Source: DASYPQ01 sp041488095
GTDB taxonomy: Bacteria > Planctomycetota > UBA1135 > GCA-002686595
Direction of reading: 5' to 3'
Length of the DNA stretch: 24,351 nt
Assembly: GCA_041488095.1 (NCBI GenBank)
Contig: JBGPOP010000051.1
Location: 1 to 24,351 of the forward strand
A program made the position numbers and the translations under genes. This document shows, in pieces, positions 24,138 through 24,351 of this stretch (its first letter is position 1; each line of letters opens with the position of its first letter). The notes beneath the pieces were generated by a model. The model was given only the letters and a program-made list of their open reading frames with translations. It had not been told where the DNA came from and searched no databases.

Positions 24138-24351
24138 GTGCGCTTCCAGCCTCCTCGCTGCCCTCGCCCCGACTGCCCCTCGCATTCCTCGGGCCATCAC
24201 CGCTGGTGTTTCAAAGGCCACTTCCGCCGGGACTGCGACGGCAGAACCGTCCAGCGCTTTGTGTGCCTGGAGTGCCGTCACACCTTCTCCACCCAGACTT
24301 TCCGCGTCGACTACCGCCTCAAGAAGCCTCATCTCAACCTGAGCCTGTTCG
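24138..24351 (+). CDS. Zinc-ribbon protein, likely transposase N-terminus, partial
   Basis: The frame is open from GTG 24138 to the right edge (71 codons). AGAAAGGA lies 6 bases before the GTG and supports the start. The visible part has a zinc ribbon, C8/C13 and C43/C46, and an Arg/Lys-rich end. Recognisable stretches are FRRDCDGRTVQRFVCLEC and HTFSTQTFRVDYRLKKP. In my knowledge such N-terminal ribbons precede the DDE domain of transposase-like proteins common in planctomycetes and myxobacteria. A helix-turn-helix and DDE core would lie beyond the window. The alternative is a stand-alone regulatory zinc-ribbon protein. Confidence 0.6.
   Translation, partial: MRFQPPRCPRPDCPSHSSGHHRWCFKGHFRRDCDGRTVQRFVCLECRHTFSTQTFRVDYRLKKPHLNLSLF

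Overview
The window (about 24.4 kb, very GC-rich, coding on both strands with short gaps) looks like a chromosomal piece of a planctomycete-type bacterium, probably from an uncultured or poorly studied lineage. This is inferred from gene content: a secreted protein with calcium-binding thrombospondin type 3 repeats and the Cys/Asn/Gly-rich module typical of large planctomycete extracellular proteins, many SPFH-domain proteins, an AT-hook/winged-helix protein, and frequent lack of Shine-Dalgarno sequences. No rRNA, tRNA or CRISPR array is visible.

Layout. 1-2133 (minus): 3' truncated gene for a secreted TSP3-repeat protein, followed by a 516 bp gap that holds a decayed copy of its C-terminal module and a candidate near-leaderless promoter. 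2650-4466 (plus): small AT-hook DNA-binding protein and an M28 metallopeptidase. 4507-6060 (minus): YihY/BrkB membrane protein with a C-terminal winged helix. 6143-7561 (minus): PilX-like protein with a passenger rich in beta structure. 7807-8319 (plus): PepSY domain joined to an FKBP that has lost its middle. 8383-8808 (minus): RRM RNA-binding protein.

9148-12423 is a divergent zinc-ribbon/SPFH module. A multi-zinc-ribbon TFIIB-like protein and a zinc-ribbon protein with a C-terminal membrane anchor are transcribed leftward, and a YdjI-like SPFH protein with two zinc ribbons is transcribed rightward. A 106 bp region with nested inverted repeats separates them. About nine zinc-ribbon units lie in three proteins. 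The set resembles the membrane-stress ydj operon of Bacillus but without PspA.

12420-13790 (minus) is an Atg22/UMF1-type MFS transporter. 13886-19907 (plus) is a likely operon: an amidase-signature enzyme broken by one in-frame TAG, an S9A prolyl oligopeptidase, and an FdhF/YdeP-type molybdopterin oxidoreductase with Cys at the position of FdhF selenocysteine. 19930-22294 (minus) encodes two translationally coupled, membrane-anchored SPFH proteins with coiled coils. 22462-23989 (plus) encodes a YceI-family secreted protein and a polytopic membrane protein. The right edge cuts a zinc-ribbon protein that is probably a transposase.

The most interesting points are the divergent zinc-ribbon/SPFH module, the tandem SPFH operon (three SPFH proteins within 11 kb), the PepSY/mini-FKBP fusion and the amber-interrupted amidase.
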